Below, one piece after another: positions 1-11,303 of a stretch of 64,000 bases of DNA. The first letter of the stretch is position 1. The number at the start of each line of letters is the position of its first letter. The stretch comes from Pseudomonas nunensis (GTDB lineage: Bacteria; Pseudomonadota; Gammaproteobacteria; Pseudomonadales; Pseudomonadaceae), in contig NZ_CP101125.1 of NCBI RefSeq assembly GCF_024296925.1, forward strand, positions 7,245,001 through 7,309,000. The letters run 5' to 3'. A program made the translations under genes and the position numbers. The notes under the pieces are model-generated. The model was not told the origin of the DNA. It did no database searches and worked only from the letters and a program-made list of their open reading frames with translations.

Positions 1-28
1 CAGGTGTCAAGGTACGATGGACGGCCTC

Positions 29-57
29 TTGCATCGCCAAGTCAGCTTGCGTACAAT
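29..57 (+). promoter_or_regulatory. Probable sigma-70 promoter of rplU-rpmA
   Basis: A TTGCAT hexamer at 29-34 is separated by 17 bases from TACAAT at 52-57, a good -35/-10 pair about 130 bases upstream of rplU. The long untranslated leader is compatible with a ribosomal protein operon. The assignment rests on sequence match only. Confidence 0.5.
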
Positions 58-189
58 CGCGCACCCTGAACTTCCTGGGCAGCACCTGCCTTACGCAATT
101 GCAATCAGGCCTTCCAGCCTTATGCAGCCATGCCAGCCAATACCTCTTCTTATAAAGAGCTGGGTGAGCAGGATTATCGGAGAAATACC

Positions 190-504
190 ATGTCGTACGC
201 AGTAATTGTTACTGGTGGCAAGCAATACAAGGTCGCCCCAGGTGAATACCTGAAGATCGAAAAACTGGAAATCGCTACTGGCGAATCCGTGACTTTTGAT
301 CGCGTTCTGTTGGTCGCCAATGGCGATGACGTGAACATCGGCGCTCCAGTTGTTGCAGGCGCTACCGTTGTGGCTGAAGTGATCTCCCAAGGTCGTCACG
401 ATAAAGTCCGCATCATCAAGTTCCGTCGTCGTAAGCACCACATGAAGCGTATGGGCCACCGCCAGTGGTACACCGAGATCAAAATCACCGGTATTCAGGC
501 TTAA
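190..504 (+). CDS. rplU: 50S ribosomal protein L21
   Basis: Encodes ribosomal protein bL21, a 23S rRNA-binding protein of the large subunit. The product from 190 is 104 residues, the normal family length, and starts [15 protein letters not shown], a typical L21 N-terminus. The basic stretch [15 protein letters not shown] near residue 80 is the conserved C-terminal rRNA-contact region. An in-frame ATG at 130 would add 20 unrelated residues. The ATG at 190 is preceded by GGAGA at 179-183 with ideal spacing, so I chose it. rpmA follows after 34 bases, the usual rplU-rpmA operon. Confidence 0.97.
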   Translation: MSYAVIVTGGKQYKVAPGEYLKIEKLEIATGESVTFDRVLLVANGDDVNIGAPVVAGATVVAEVISQGRHDKVRIIKFRRRKHHMKRMGHRQWYTEIKITGIQA

Positions 505-538
505 TTTCAGCCTAATTCCTCACTAGGAGAATTGACTC

Positions 539-814
539 ATGGCACACAAAAAAGCTGGTGGTAGTACCCGTAACGGTCGCGACTCAGAAGCCAAACGCCT
601 TGGCGTGAAGATGTATGGCGGCCAGGTTATCATTCCGGGCAACATCATCGTGCGTCAGCGCGGCACCCAATTCCACGCTGGTTACGGCGTTGGCATGGGT
701 AAAGATCACACTCTGTTCGCTAAAATCGACGGCGTGATCAAGTTTGAAGTAAAAGGCGCTTTCAACCGCCGTTACGTAAGCATTGTTCCGAAGACTGCAG
801 TCGTCGCGGCATAA
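539..814 (+). CDS. rpmA: 50S ribosomal protein L27
   Basis: Encodes bL27, whose N-terminal tail reaches into the peptidyl transferase centre. The 91-residue product begins [16 protein letters not shown], the conserved start. It lacks the cleavable extension found in Firmicutes. A strong Shine-Dalgarno AGGAGA lies at 525-530. It is the second gene of the rplU-rpmA operon and is followed by a hairpin terminator at about 829-859, then obgE. Confidence 0.97.
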   Translation: MAHKKAGGSTRNGRDSEAKRLGVKMYGGQVIIPGNIIVRQRGTQFHAGYGVGMGKDHTLFAKIDGVIKFEVKGAFNRRYVSIVPKTAVVAA

Positions 815-828
815 TTACGTAGTTGCTG

Positions 829-859
829 GAAAAGCCCTGTCTCGCGACGGGGCTTTTTC
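829..859 (+). terminator. Rho-independent terminator after rpmA
   Basis: An AAAGCCCTGTC / GACGGGGCTT hairpin is followed by a run of T. It separates the L21/L27 operon from obgE. Confidence 0.7.
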
Positions 860-969
860 GTTTGTGGGGTGAGTCTCTTGCAAAGCTGTTTGTGATGGGT
901 GATAGCAGCGGGATTTGCGGTAGTTGCTTGAGGTCGCTGCGCTCATTTTTGCAAGAGTCTTATGTCTAG

Positions 970-2233
<1,264 letters not shown>

Positions 2234-2251
2234 TTCGTTGCGATAAACTTG

Positions 2252-2279
2252 AACGCCGCTCACTGGAGCGGCGTTTTAG
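2252..2279 (+). terminator. Terminator after obgE
   Basis: A perfect stem AACGCCGCT / AGCGGCGTT with a six-base loop is followed by TTTAGT. It lies between obgE and proB. Confidence 0.6.
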
Positions 2280-2370
2280 TATCTGGAAATCGATTGTTGG
2301 TAATAAATAGCCACGATTAACGTTACGGGCAGTGCCAGGTCGCGCTGTCCTCAAGCTAAGGTTGAAGATG

Positions 2371-3489
2371 ATGCGGAGCAAGGTGACAGGTGCGCAGCGT
2401 TGGGTCGTGAAGATCGGCAGCGCTTTGCTGACGGCGGACGGCAAGGGCCTGGATCGCGCGGCAATGGGTGTCTGGGTTGAACAGATGGTGGCCTTGCATG
2501 AGGCGGGCGTCGAGTTGGTGCTGGTGTCCTCCGGGGCGGTGGCGGCCGGCATGAGCCGTCTGGGCTGGACCGTACGACCCAGTGCGATGCACGAGTTGCA
2601 GGCGGCTGCCGCTATCGGCCAGATGGGTTTGGTGCAGGCCTGGGAGTCGAGCTTCGGTGAGCATGGCCGGCATACCGCGCAGATTCTCCTGACCCATGAC
2701 GACCTGTCTGACCGCAAGCGCTACCTGAACGCCCGCAGCACCTTGCGTGCATTGGTCGAGCTCAAGGTGATCCCGGTGATCAACGAGAACGACACCGTGG
2801 TTACTGACGAAATCCGTTTCGGCGACAACGATACGCTGGCGGCGCTGGTGGCCAACTTGGTCGAAGCTGACTTGCTGGTGATCCTGACTGATCGCGACGG
2901 CATGTTCGACGCTGACCCGCGCAACAATCCGGACGCTAACCTGATTTACGAAGCCCGCGCCGATGATCCGGCGCTGGACGCTGTAGCTGGCGGCACTGGT
3001 GGTGCGCTGGGTCGTGGCGGGATGCAGACCAAATTGCGTGCCGCGCGGCTGGCGGCTCGTTCGGGGGCTCATACCATCATCGTCGGCGGTCGCATTGATC
3101 GCGTGCTGGATCGTTTGAAGGCTGGCGAGCGCATCGGCACGTTGCTGTCGCCGGAGCGCGGCCTGCTGGCGGCGCGCAAGCAATGGTTGGCGGGGCATCT
3201 GCAAACCCGTGGCACTCTCGTGCTGGATGCGGGTGCGGTCACGGCGTTGTCCAAAGGCAACAAAAGTTTGCTGCCGGTAGGCGTCAAGCTGGTCCAGGGC
3301 AGCTTCCGTCGTGGCGAAATGGTAGTTTGCGTGGCGCCGGACGGTCGAGAAATCGCTCGCGGCCTTGCCAATTACAGCGCCCTTGAGGCGCAAAAAATAA
3401 TCGGCCAATCGTCTGATGCGATTGTCGGTCTGTTGGGTTACATGGCGGAACCGGAGCTGGTTCACCGCGATAACCTGATCCTGGTCTGA
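2371..3489 (+). CDS. proB: Glutamate 5-kinase
   Basis: Phosphorylates L-glutamate to glutamyl-5-phosphate, the first step of proline synthesis, in the cytoplasm. The 372-residue product has an amino-acid kinase domain (about 5-255; [23 protein letters not shown], GTGGMxTKL-like motif) and a C-terminal PUA domain (about 280-368). Two adjacent ATGs lie at 2368 and 2371. The second gives the usual length and N-terminus [17 protein letters not shown], and an AGG sits 8-10 bases upstream. The obgE-proB order is standard in Pseudomonas. proA is not in the window. Confidence 0.96.
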   Translation: MRSKVTGAQRWVVKIGSALLTADGKGLDRAAMGVWVEQMVALHEAGVELVLVSSGAVAAGMSRLGWTVRPSAMHELQAAAAIGQMGLVQAWESSFGEHGRHTAQILLTHDDLSDRKRYLNARSTLRALVELKVIPVINENDTVVTDEIRFGDNDTLAALVANLVEADLLVILTDRDGMFDADPRNNPDANLIYEARADDPALDAVAGGTGGALGRGGMQTKLRAARLAARSGAHTIIVGGRIDRVLDRLKAGERIGTLLSPERGLLAARKQWLAGHLQTRGTLVLDAGAVTALSKGNKSLLPVGVKLVQGSFRRGEMVVCVAPDGREIARGLANYSALEAQKIIGQSSDAIVGLLGYMAEPELVHRDNLILV

Positions 3490-3501
3490 GGGAAAACTGG
3501 A

Positions 3502-3966
3502 ATGCGTGTAGCAAAGGGATTATTGGGTTTGTTGCTGGCGATGCCGTTGCTGGCATCGGCAGAAGAGATTGGTCAGGTGTCGACGGTGTTCAAATTCGTC
3601 GGCCCGAATGACCGCATTGTGGTCGAGGCTTTCGACGATCCCAAGGTTGAAGGCGTGACCTGCTACCTGTCCAGGGCCAAGACGGGCGGCGTTAAGGGCG
3701 GCTTGGGGTTGGCCGAAGATCGTGCTGAAGCATCCTTGGCGTGTCGTCAGGTCGGGCCGATCAATTTCAAGGGTGAGCTGAAAGATGGCGACGAGGTGTT
3801 CAAGGAGCGCACGTCGCTGGTGTTCAAGACCATGCAGGTGGTGCGCTTCCTCGATAAGAAGCGCAACACGCTGGTGTACCTGGTCTACAGCGATCGCCTG
3901 ATCGAGGGCAGTCCGCAGAATGCGGTGACGGCCATTCCGATTCTGCCGTGGCCGCACGCTCAATAA
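3502..3966 (+). CDS. creA: CreA family periplasmic protein
   Basis: A 154-residue protein of the CreA family (Pfam CreA). The molecular function of the family is unknown. A clear signal peptide ([20 protein letters not shown], cleavage expected before EEIGQ) places it in the periplasm. The body keeps the family features: [19 protein letters not shown] near the start, two cysteines (CYLS and ACRQ) that could form a disulfide, and a SIxR-like C-terminal half. It starts 12 bases after proB and is probably co-transcribed. creBCD regulators are not next to it, so naming is by sequence only. Confidence 0.85.
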   Translation: MRVAKGLLGLLLAMPLLASAEEIGQVSTVFKFVGPNDRIVVEAFDDPKVEGVTCYLSRAKTGGVKGGLGLAEDRAEASLACRQVGPINFKGELKDGDEVFKERTSLVFKTMQVVRFLDKKRNTLVYLVYSDRLIEGSPQNAVTAIPILPWPHAQ

Positions 3967-3983
3967 GCTAACAAAGATCCAAA

Positions 3984-4075
3984 ATGTGGGAGCGGGCTTG
4001 CTCGCGAAGACGGAGCGTCAGTCAATACAGATGTTGACTGATGCACCGCTTTCGCGAGCAAGCCCGCTCCCACAT
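3984..4075. repeat. REPIN (inverted pair of REP palindromes)
   Basis: Two REP arms in inverted orientation: TGTGGGAGCGGGCTTGCTCG on the left and its complement on the right, separated by a partly palindromic centre. It is the first of ten such elements in this window and lies between convergent creA and rpsT. Confidence 0.9.
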
Positions 4076-4110
4076 TTTTTTGTGTTGAATTCATCAAATC
4101 GCAGGCAATA

Positions 4111-4136
4111 AAAAACCGACCCTGAGGTCGGTTTTT
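4111..4136 (-). terminator. Terminator of rpsT
   Basis: AAAAACCGACC / GGTCGGTTTTT stem between creA and rpsT. Runs of A and T on both sides let it act in either direction. It closes rpsT on the minus strand. Confidence 0.75.
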
Positions 4137-4151
4137 CAACAAGCTTACAGC

Positions 4152-4430
4152 TTAAGCGGCTACAGCAAGGTTCAGAGCCTTGACGTGACCGTTCAGGCGG
4201 CTCTTATGACGAGCAGCCTTGTTCTTGTGGATGATGCCTTTATCGGCCATACGGTCGATAACTGGCACGGCCAGAACGTAAGCAGCTTGAGCTTTTTCAG
4301 CGTCTTTTGCGTCGATGGCCTTAACTACATTCTTGATGTAGGTACGAACCATGGAACGCAGGCTGGCGTTGTGGCTGCGACGCTTCTCAGCCTGTTTTGC
4401 ACGTTTTTTGGCGGAAGGTGTGTTGGCCAC
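4152..4430 (-). CDS. rpsT: 30S ribosomal protein S20
   Basis: Encodes bS20, a helical 16S rRNA-binding protein of the small subunit. The 92-residue product starts [21 protein letters not shown], the highly basic family N-terminus, and ends [10 protein letters not shown] strong Shine-Dalgarno (GAGGAGCTCG) precedes the start. It is divergent from murJ, as in other pseudomonads, and monocistronic between its own promoter and terminator. Confidence 0.97.
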   Translation of the reverse strand: MANTPSAKKRAKQAEKRRSHNASLRSMVRTYIKNVVKAIDAKDAEKAQAAYVLAVPVIDRMADKGIIHKNKAARHKSRLNGHVKALNLAVAA

Positions 4431-4483
4431 CGTCGAGCTCCTCGAAAGACTTTTTAGGAAATAGCAAACAAAATAGGCCGCGA

Positions 4484-4512
4484 ATCATGCCGATGAGTTG
4501 ATGTCTTGTCAA
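4484..4512 (-). promoter_or_regulatory. Probable rpsT promoter
   Basis: On the minus strand TTGACA (4512-4507) is followed after 17 bases by CATGAT (4489-4484). The perfect -35 box makes a sigma-70 promoter for rpsT likely. No equally good promoter is seen for divergent murJ. Confidence 0.5.
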
Positions 4513-4682
4513 GGGCGGTTGAGACGTTCCGCTAAGTGGTAGGTATAAAGAGGCGGGATATTTATTTCCGGCGCTTGACCTGTAAACTCGCGAGCTTTGG
4601 CTCTGTGCTGCTGCGGCGCGGAGTATCGCATAAGTGGGCGCTTTGTTCGCCTGCTGTTTATCGACAGGCGCAAACTCTTTCA

Positions 4683-6221
4683 ATGAATCTGCTCAAATCG
4701 TTGGCCGCCGTCAGCTCTATCACGATGCTTTCCCGGGTTCTGGGGTTCGTTCGTGACACGCTGATCGCGCGTACATTTGGTGCCGGGATGGCGACTGACG
4801 CCTTCTTTATCGCCTTCAAACTGCCCAATCTGCTGCGGCGAATCTTCGCCGAGGGGGCTTTTTCCCAGGCCTTCGTGCCGATTCTGGCTGAATATAAAAG
4901 CCAGAAGGGCGAGGAGGCGACGCGAACCTTCATTGCCTACGTCTCGGGCCTGCTGACATTGGTACTGGCGCTGGTCACGGCGCTGGGGATGCTCGCCGCG
5001 CCTTGGGTGATCTGGGCCACGGCGCCAGGCTTCACCGATACGCCGGAGAAGTTCGAGCTGACGTCCAGTCTGTTGCGGGTGACGTTTCCTTATATATTGC
5101 TGATCTCCCTGTCTTCATTGGCCGGGGCGATCCTCAATACCTATAACCGCTTCTCGGTGCCGGCCTTTGTGCCGACACTGCTCAACGTCAGCATGATCAT
5201 CTTTTCGCTGTTCCTGACGCCGTATTTCAATCCGCCGGTCATGGCTCTGGGTTGGGCGGTACTGGTCGGTGGTCTCGCGCAACTGCTTTACCAACTGCCG
5301 CACCTGAAAAAGATCGGCATGCTGGTGCTGCCACGCTTGAACCTGCGCGATACGGGCGTCTGGCGGGTGATGAAGCAAATGCTGCCGGCGATCCTCGGTG
5401 TCTCGGTCAGCCAGATTTCCCTGATCATCAACACGATTTTCGCGTCATTCCTGGTGGCCGGCTCCGTTTCCTGGATGTACTACGCCGACCGCTTGATGGA
5501 ATTGCCGTCCGGCGTACTCGGCGTGGCGCTGGGCACGATTTTGCTGCCGACCCTGGCCAAGACTTATGCCAGCAAGGATCGACAGGAATATTCGCGAATC
5601 CTCGATTGGGGCCTGCGCCTGTGCTTCGTGCTGGTGTTGCCGTGCTCTCTGGCGCTGGGGATTCTGGCCGAGCCGCTGACGGTTTCGCTGTTCCAGTACG
5701 GCCAATTCAGCGCGTTTGATGCGTCCATGACTCAGCGTGCGTTGATCGCTTATTCCGTCGGTTTACTCGGGATTATCGTGATCAAAGTGCTGGCGCCGGG
5801 CTTTTATGCGCAACAAAACATCCGCACTCCGGTAAAAATCGCGATATTCACGTTGATCGTCACGCAACTGTTCAACCTGGTGCTGATCGGCCCGCTGGCC
5901 CATGCCGGTCTGGCGCTGGCCATCAGTATTGGTGCCTGCATCAACGCCAGCCTGTTGTTCTATCAACTGCGCAAGCAGCAGATGTACCAGCCGCAGCCAG
6001 GTTGGGCGAAGTTCGGGCTCAAACTGGTGATTGCCGTGTTGGTGATGTCCGCGGTGTTGCTGGCCGGGATGCATTTCATGCCGGCCTGGGATCAGGGGCA
6101 TATGCTGGAGCGGTTCCTGCGCCTGGGTGCGTTGGTAGTGGCTGGTGTGGTCGCTTATTTCGGCATGTTGCTGTTGATGGGTTTCCGTTTGCGCGACTTC
6201 AATCGCAAGGCGTTGAGCTGA
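4683..6221 (+). CDS. murJ: Lipid II flippase MurJ
   Basis: Inner-membrane flippase (MOP superfamily, formerly MviN) that moves the peptidoglycan precursor lipid II to the periplasmic side. The product from 4683 is 512 residues and strongly hydrophobic, consistent with 14 transmembrane helices. It carries the conserved opening [19 protein letters not shown] and the motif [20 protein letters not shown]. The open frame extends 49 codons upstream, but family members start at [11 protein letters not shown], so that start was used. ribF follows 129 bases later. Confidence 0.96.
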   Translation: MNLLKSLAAVSSITMLSRVLGFVRDTLIARTFGAGMATDAFFIAFKLPNLLRRIFAEGAFSQAFVPILAEYKSQKGEEATRTFIAYVSGLLTLVLALVTALGMLAAPWVIWATAPGFTDTPEKFELTSSLLRVTFPYILLISLSSLAGAILNTYNRFSVPAFVPTLLNVSMIIFSLFLTPYFNPPVMALGWAVLVGGLAQLLYQLPHLKKIGMLVLPRLNLRDTGVWRVMKQMLPAILGVSVSQISLIINTIFASFLVAGSVSWMYYADRLMELPSGVLGVALGTILLPTLAKTYASKDRQEYSRILDWGLRLCFVLVLPCSLALGILAEPLTVSLFQYGQFSAFDASMTQRALIAYSVGLLGIIVIKVLAPGFYAQQNIRTPVKIAIFTLIVTQLFNLVLIGPLAHAGLALAISIGACINASLLFYQLRKQQMYQPQPGWAKFGLKLVIAVLVMSAVLLAGMHFMPAWDQGHMLERFLRLGALVVAGVVAYFGMLLLMGFRLRDFNRKALS

Positions 6222-6316
6222 GGCGTTTGCCTCGATAAACATGGGCGAGCCGGCAGTTTTGTCGGTTCGATTACTTTGGGTTACGGTGTTGCCTGTCGTC
6301 GGCCGCCGGGTGTGGT

Positions 6317-6322
6317 TATAAT
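6317..6322 (+). promoter_or_regulatory. Perfect -10 box upstream of ribF
   Basis: TATAAT with no convincing -35 at standard spacing. A start of transcription near 6330 would favour the ribF start at 6351 over an in-frame ATG at 6333. Confidence 0.4.
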
Positions 6323-6350
6323 CGACCACTTTATGAGCAAGAAGCGCGTT

Positions 6351-7301
6351 ATGCAGCTGGTTCGAGGCCTCCACAATCTGCGCCCCCAGCATCGGGGCTG
6401 TGTCGCCACTATTGGCAACTTTGACGGTGTTCACCGTGGTCACCAGGCTATCCTGGTCAGGCTGCGTGAGCGTGCGCTCGAGTTGGGCGTGCCCAGCTGC
6501 GTGGTGATTTTCGAGCCACAGCCGCGGGAATTCTTTGCCCCCGACACCGCGCCAGCGCGTCTGGCCCGGCTGCGGGACAAACTGCAGCTGCTGGCCGACG
6601 AAGGCGTTGACCGGGTCCTGTGCCTGGCGTTCAACCATCGTCTGAGCAAGCTCAGCGCCGCCGAATTCGTCGATACGATTCTGGTGGATGGCCTGGGCGT
6701 GCAACATCTGGAGGTCGGTGACGACTTCCGTTTCGGTTGCGACCGGGTCGGTGATTTCGATTTCCTGCAACAGGCCGGTGTCCTGCAGGGCTTTACCGTC
6801 GAGGCGGCGCAAACCGTCGAGCTGGACGGTATTCGCGTCAGCAGCACCCAGGTGCGTAATGCCCTGGCCGCCGCCGATTTTGCCTTGGCCGAACGCCTGC
6901 TCGGTCGTCCGTTCCAGATCACCGGGCGAGTGCTGCATGGCCAGAAGCTGGCGCGCCAGCTCGGTACACCGACCGCCAATATCCAGCTCAAGCGTCGTCG
7001 CGTGCCGTTGTCCGGGGTTTTCCTGGTCAATGTCGACATCGACGGCAAGACCTGGCCAGGCGTCGCCAATATCGGCGTGCGGCCAACGGTCCAGGGTGAT
7101 GGCAAGGCCCACCTGGAAGTACACCTTTTAGATTTTGCCGGCGATCTGTATGACCGGCGTTTGACGGTGGTTTTCCACCACAAGCTGCGTGAAGAGCAGC
7201 GTTTCGCCTCTCTGGAGGCGCTTAAGACGGCGATCAATGCGGATGTCGCCGCCGCCCGTGCCCTGTCGCACCTAGCGCCAATCGCTAATGAAGAGCCTTA
7301 A
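6351..7301 (+). CDS. ribF: Bifunctional riboflavin kinase/FAD synthetase
   Basis: Converts riboflavin to FMN and FMN to FAD. The 316-residue product has an N-terminal nucleotidyltransferase domain (about 1-180; TIGNFDGVHRGHQ near residue 20 and SSTQVRNAL near 165) and a C-terminal flavokinase domain (about 185-306; GRVLHGQKLARQLGTPTAN, then GVANIGVRPT). In-frame ATGs exist at 6333 and 6351. The second gives the usual MQLVRGLHNL start and leaves room for a leader after the -10 box at 6317. The stop codon abuts the ileS start, so translation is probably coupled. Confidence 0.95.
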   Translation: MQLVRGLHNLRPQHRGCVATIGNFDGVHRGHQAILVRLRERALELGVPSCVVIFEPQPREFFAPDTAPARLARLRDKLQLLADEGVDRVLCLAFNHRLSKLSAAEFVDTILVDGLGVQHLEVGDDFRFGCDRVGDFDFLQQAGVLQGFTVEAAQTVELDGIRVSSTQVRNALAAADFALAERLLGRPFQITGRVLHGQKLARQLGTPTANIQLKRRRVPLSGVFLVNVDIDGKTWPGVANIGVRPTVQGDGKAHLEVHLLDFAGDLYDRRLTVVFHHKLREEQRFASLEALKTAINADVAAARALSHLAPIANEEP

Positions 7302-10133
7302 ATGACCGACTATAAAGCCACGCTAAACCTTCCGGACACCGCCTTCCCAATGAAGGCCGGCCTGCCACAGCGCGAACCGCAGATTCTGCAGCGCTGGGAC
7401 AGTATTGGCCTGTACGGTAAGTTGCGCGAAATTGGCAAGGATCGTCCGAAGTTCGTCCTGCACGACGGTCCTCCGTACGCCAACGGCACGATCCACATCG
7501 GTCACGCACTGAACAAGATTCTCAAGGACATGATCATCCGCTCGAAGACCCTGTCGGGTTTCGACGCGCCGTATGTTCCGGGCTGGGACTGCCACGGCCT
7601 GCCGATCGAGCACAAAGTCGAAGTGACCCACGGCAAGAACCTGGGCGCGGACAAGACCCGCGAACTGTGCCGTGCCTACGCCACCGAGCAGATCGAAGGC
7701 CAGAAATCCGAATTCATCCGTCTGGGCGTGTTGGGCGACTTCGCCAACCCGTACAAGACCATGGACTTCAAAAACGAGGCCGGTGAAATCCGTGCCTTGG
7801 CCGAAATCGTCAAGGGCGGTTTTGTGTTCAAGGGCCTCAAGCCTGTGAACTGGTGCTTTGACTGCGGTTCGGCCCTGGCTGAAGCGGAAGTCGAGTACGA
7901 GAACAAAAAGTCCTCGACCATCGACGTGGCCTTCCCGATTGCCGATGAAGCCAAACTGGCTGCCGCTTTCGGTCTGGCGTCGCTGGCCAAGCCTGCTTCG
8001 ATCGTGATCTGGACCACCACCCCGTGGACCATCCCGGCCAACCAGGCGCTGAACGTTCACCCGGAATTCAACTACGCCCTGGTCGACGTCGGCGACAAAC
8101 TGCTGGTGCTGGCTGAAGAGCTGGTCGAGTCGTGCCTGGCCCGTTACAACCTGGAAGGTTCGGTCATCGCGACCACCACCGGTAAAGAACTGGAACTGAT
8201 CAACTTCCGTCACCCGTTCTACGATCGCCTGTCGCCGGTTTACCTGGCCGAGTACGTGGAACTGGGCGCTGGCACCGGCGTGGTTCACTCCGCCCCGGCT
8301 TACGGTGTGGACGACTTCGTGACCTGTAAAGCCTACGGCATGGTCAACGACGACATCCTCAACCCGGTACAAAGCAACGGCGTGTATGTACCGTCGCTGG
8401 AGTTCTTCGGCGGCCAGTTCATCTGGAAGGCCAACCCGGCGATCGTCGACAAGCTGACTGAAGTCGGTGCGTTGCTGCATACCACCATCATCGAACACAG
8501 CTACATGCACTGCTGGCGTCACAAGACCCCGCTGATCTACCGCGCCACCGCGCAGTGGTTCATCGGCATGGATAAAGAGCCGACATCTGGCGAAACCCTG
8601 CGCAAGCGGGCGATCAAAGCCATCGAAGAAACCAAGTTCGTCCCGGCCTGGGGCCAGGCGCGCCTTCACTCGATGATCGCCAACCGTCCGGACTGGTGCA
8701 TCTCCCGCCAGCGCAACTGGGGCGTGCCGATCCCGTTCTTCCTGAACAAGGAAAGCGGCGAGCTGCACCCACGTACTGCCGAACTGATGGAAGAAGTCGC
8801 CAAGCGCGTCGAAGTCGAAGGCATCGAAGCCTGGTTCAAGATGGACGCCGCCGAGTTGCTCGGTGACGAAGCGCCGCTGTACGACAAGATCAGCGATACC
8901 CTGGACGTCTGGTTCGATTCGGGCACCACGCACTGGCACGTCCTGCGCGGTTCGCACCCGATGGGCCACGAGACCGGCCCGCGTGCCGACCTGTACCTGG
9001 AAGGCTCGGACCAACACCGTGGCTGGTTCCACTCGTCGCTGCTGACCGGTTGCGCCATCGACAATCACGCGCCGTACCGCGAGCTGCTGACCCACGGTTT
9101 CACCGTCGACGAGTCCGGCCGCAAGATGTCCAAATCGTTGGGCAACGTGATCGCGCCACAAAAGGTCAACGACACCCTGGGCGCCGACATCATGCGTCTG
9201 TGGGTCGCTTCCACCGATTATTCGGGTGAGATGGCGGTTTCCGATCAGATTCTGCAACGCAGTGCGGACGCCTACCGGCGGATCCGTAACACCGCGCGTT
9301 TCCTGCTCTCCAACCTGACCGGTTTCAACCCGGCCACCGACATCCTGCCGGCCGAAGATATGCTCGCGCTGGACCGTTGGGCCGTGGACCGCACGCTGTT
9401 GCTGCAACGCGAGTTGCAAGAGCACTACGGCGAATACCGCTTCTGGAACGTCTACTCCAAGATCCACAACTTCTGCGTGCAGGAGCTGGGTGGTTTCTAC
9501 CTCGACATCATCAAGGACCGCCAGTACACCACTGGCGCCAACAGCAAGGCTCGCCGTTCGGCGCAAACCGCGCTGTACCACATCAGTGAAGCGCTGGTGC
9601 GCTGGATCGCACCGATCCTCGCGTTCACTGCTGACGAACTGTGGGAATACCTGCCGGGCGAGCGTAACGAATCGGTAATGCTCAACACTTGGTACGAAGG
9701 TCTGACCGAACTGCCGGAAAACGTCGAACTGGGCCGCGCCTACTGGGAGCGGATCATGGCGGTGAAGGTTGCGGTCAACAAGGAAATGGAAATCCAGCGC
9801 GCGGCCAAAGCCGTCGGTGGCAACCTGCAAGCCGAAGTGACGCTGTTCGCCGAAGAGGCGCTGAGCGCCGATCTGGCCAAGCTGAGCAACGAACTGCGCT
9901 TTGTCCTGATCACCTCGACCGCTAGCGTTGCTCCGTTTGTACAGGCACCAGCCGATGCGGTGGTTACCGAAGTCAGCGGCCTGAAACTGAAAATCGTCAA
10001 ATCGGCCTTCGCCAAGTGCGCCCGTTGCTGGCACTGCCGTGAAGACGTCGGCGTGAATCCGGAGCATCCGGAAATCTGCGGTCGTTGCGTCGACAACATC
10101 AGCGGCGCGGGCGAGGTTCGTCACTATGCCTAA
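7302..10133 (+). CDS. ileS: Isoleucyl-tRNA synthetase
   Basis: Charges tRNA-Ile in the cytoplasm. The 943-residue class I synthetase shows the HIGH signature ([10 protein letters not shown], about residue 65), the CP1 editing domain ([13 protein letters not shown] region, about 240), KMSKS (about 608) and a C-terminal zinc finger (CARCWHC ... CGRC, about 905-930) typical of the short bacterial IleS type. The lspA start overlaps its last 8 bases, the classic ribF-ileS-lspA arrangement. Confidence 0.98.
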   Translation: MTDYKATLNLPDTAFPMKAGLPQREPQILQRWDSIGLYGKLREIGKDRPKFVLHDGPPYANGTIHIGHALNKILKDMIIRSKTLSGFDAPYVPGWDCHGLPIEHKVEVTHGKNLGADKTRELCRAYATEQIEGQKSEFIRLGVLGDFANPYKTMDFKNEAGEIRALAEIVKGGFVFKGLKPVNWCFDCGSALAEAEVEYENKKSSTIDVAFPIADEAKLAAAFGLASLAKPASIVIWTTTPWTIPANQALNVHPEFNYALVDVGDKLLVLAEELVESCLARYNLEGSVIATTTGKELELINFRHPFYDRLSPVYLAEYVELGAGTGVVHSAPAYGVDDFVTCKAYGMVNDDILNPVQSNGVYVPSLEFFGGQFIWKANPAIVDKLTEVGALLHTTIIEHSYMHCWRHKTPLIYRATAQWFIGMDKEPTSGETLRKRAIKAIEETKFVPAWGQARLHSMIANRPDWCISRQRNWGVPIPFFLNKESGELHPRTAELMEEVAKRVEVEGIEAWFKMDAAELLGDEAPLYDKISDTLDVWFDSGTTHWHVLRGSHPMGHETGPRADLYLEGSDQHRGWFHSSLLTGCAIDNHAPYRELLTHGFTVDESGRKMSKSLGNVIAPQKVNDTLGADIMRLWVASTDYSGEMAVSDQILQRSADAYRRIRNTARFLLSNLTGFNPATDILPAEDMLALDRWAVDRTLLLQRELQEHYGEYRFWNVYSKIHNFCVQELGGFYLDIIKDRQYTTGANSKARRSAQTALYHISEALVRWIAPILAFTADELWEYLPGERNESVMLNTWYEGLTELPENVELGRAYWERIMAVKVAVNKEMEIQRAAKAVGGNLQAEVTLFAEEALSADLAKLSNELRFVLITSTASVAPFVQAPADAVVTEVSGLKLKIVKSAFAKCARCWHCREDVGVNPEHPEICGRCVDNISGAGEVRHYA

Positions 10134-10638
10134 TGCGGCTGGCCGTTTCGGACGGCTGAGCTGGCTTTGGTTGAGCCTGCTGGTCCTGGTCATTGACCAG
10201 GCCAGCAAGTTCTACTTCGAAGGCAAGCTCGAGATGTACCAGCAAATCGTGGTGATCCCCGATTTGTTCAGCTGGACCCTGGCCTACAACACCGGCGCGG
10301 CGTTCAGCTTCCTGGCCGACAGCTCCGGCTGGCAGCGCTGGTTGTTTGCCCTGATCGCAGTCGTGGTCAGTGCGGTGCTGGTGGTCTGGCTTAAACGCCT
10401 GGGCCGCAACGAAACCTGGCTGGCCATCGCTTTGGCGTTGGTGCTGGGTGGTGCGTTGGGTAACCTGTACGACCGCATTGCCCTGGGCCATGTGATCGAC
10501 TTCATTCTGGTGCATTGGCAGAACCGCTGGTATTTCCCGGCGTTCAACTTTGCCGATAGCGCCATCAGCGTCGGGGCTGTGATGCTCGCGCTGGATATGT
10601 TCAAAAGCAAGAAAACCGGAGAAACCGTTCATGACTGA
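10126..10638 (+). CDS. lspA: Prolipoprotein signal peptidase (signal peptidase II)
   Basis: Inner-membrane aspartyl protease that removes signal peptides from prolipoproteins. The product is 170 residues with four predicted transmembrane segments. Conserved regions are visible: DQASKFY near residue 22, NTGAAFSFL near 54, [11 protein letters not shown] near 108 (first catalytic Asp) and FNFADSAI near 142 (second catalytic Asp). It overlaps ileS by 8 bases and fkpB by 8 bases. BamD in this window is one expected substrate. Confidence 0.97.
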   Translation: MPNAAGRFGRLSWLWLSLLVLVIDQASKFYFEGKLEMYQQIVVIPDLFSWTLAYNTGAAFSFLADSSGWQRWLFALIAVVVSAVLVVWLKRLGRNETWLAIALALVLGGALGNLYDRIALGHVIDFILVHWQNRWYFPAFNFADSAISVGAVMLALDMFKSKKTGETVHD

Positions 10639-11083
10639 ACAGGTATTGGCTGAGCAACGCATCCGCCAGAACACGGAAGTCACCTTGCACTTTGCATTGC
10701 GCCTGGAGAACGGCGACACGGTCGACAGTACCTTCGACAAAGCCCCGGCGACCTTCAAGGTCGGCGACGGTAACCTGTTGCCAGGTTTCGAAGCTGCACT
10801 GTTCGGCTTCAAGGCGGGCGACAAGCGCACGCTGACGATTCAGCCGGAAAACGCGTTTGGCCAGCCCAACCCGCAAAACGTGCAGATCATCCCGCGTTCG
10901 CAGTTCAAGGACATGGACCTGTCGCCGGGTTTGCTGGTGATCTTCAACGATGCGGCCAATACTGAGTTGCCCGGTATCGTGAAAGAATTCGATGATGACC
11001 AGGTCACCATCGACTTCAACCACCCGCTGGCTGGCAAGACATTGACCTTTGACGTTGAAATCATCGACGTCAAATCGCTGTAA
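10631..11083 (+). CDS. fkpB: FKBP-type peptidyl-prolyl isomerase, SlpA-like
   Basis: Cytoplasmic proline isomerase and chaperone of the SlpA/FkpB type. The 150-residue product has an FKBP domain with an inserted chaperone flap (about 72-120): VTLHFALRLENGDTVDSTF at the start, LLPGFEAALFGFKAGDKR, then NPQNVQIIPRSQF. No signal peptide is visible. It overlaps lspA by 8 bases and is the usual partner between lspA and ispH. A nested REPIN (11086-11249) separates it from ispH and may attenuate read-through. Confidence 0.93.
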   Translation: MTEQVLAEQRIRQNTEVTLHFALRLENGDTVDSTFDKAPATFKVGDGNLLPGFEAALFGFKAGDKRTLTIQPENAFGQPNPQNVQIIPRSQFKDMDLSPGLLVIFNDAANTELPGIVKEFDDDQVTIDFNHPLAGKTLTFDVEIIDVKSL

Positions 11084-11085
11084 CT

Positions 11086-11249
11086 TGTGGGAGCGGGCTT
11101 GTGTGGCGAGGGGGCTTGCCCCCGTAGGGGCGCGAAGCGCCCCCAAAACCGGCCTCCGCGATTCTGAATGAGTCTGCGGTGAATGGTTTACGATTGCTGC
11201 GCAATCGAACGGGGGCGAGCCCCCTCGCCACAATAAGCCCGCTCCCACA
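11086..11249. repeat. Nested REPIN: one REP pair inserted inside another
   Basis: The outer arms (TGTGGGAGCGGGCTT at 11086 and its complement ending 11249) belong to the common family of this window but lack the CTCGCGAA part. Directly inside lies a complete REPIN of another subfamily (11102-11232; TGTGGCGAGGGGGCTTGCC and complement). The pattern suggests that a second element landed within the first. Confidence 0.8.
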
Positions 11250-11303
11250 ATAAAGTTTTTCACTGTTTTCGCTATTTCTTGCGCGCAAGACACGAGGCAC
11301 AGC

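Noticed and set aside
7323..10208. 961-codon open frame on the minus strand opposite ileS
   Set aside because: It mirrors the high-GC codon use of ileS, which has all class I synthetase motifs. Its translation is rich in V, F, D, Q and R typical of antisense shadows and has no recognisable domain.
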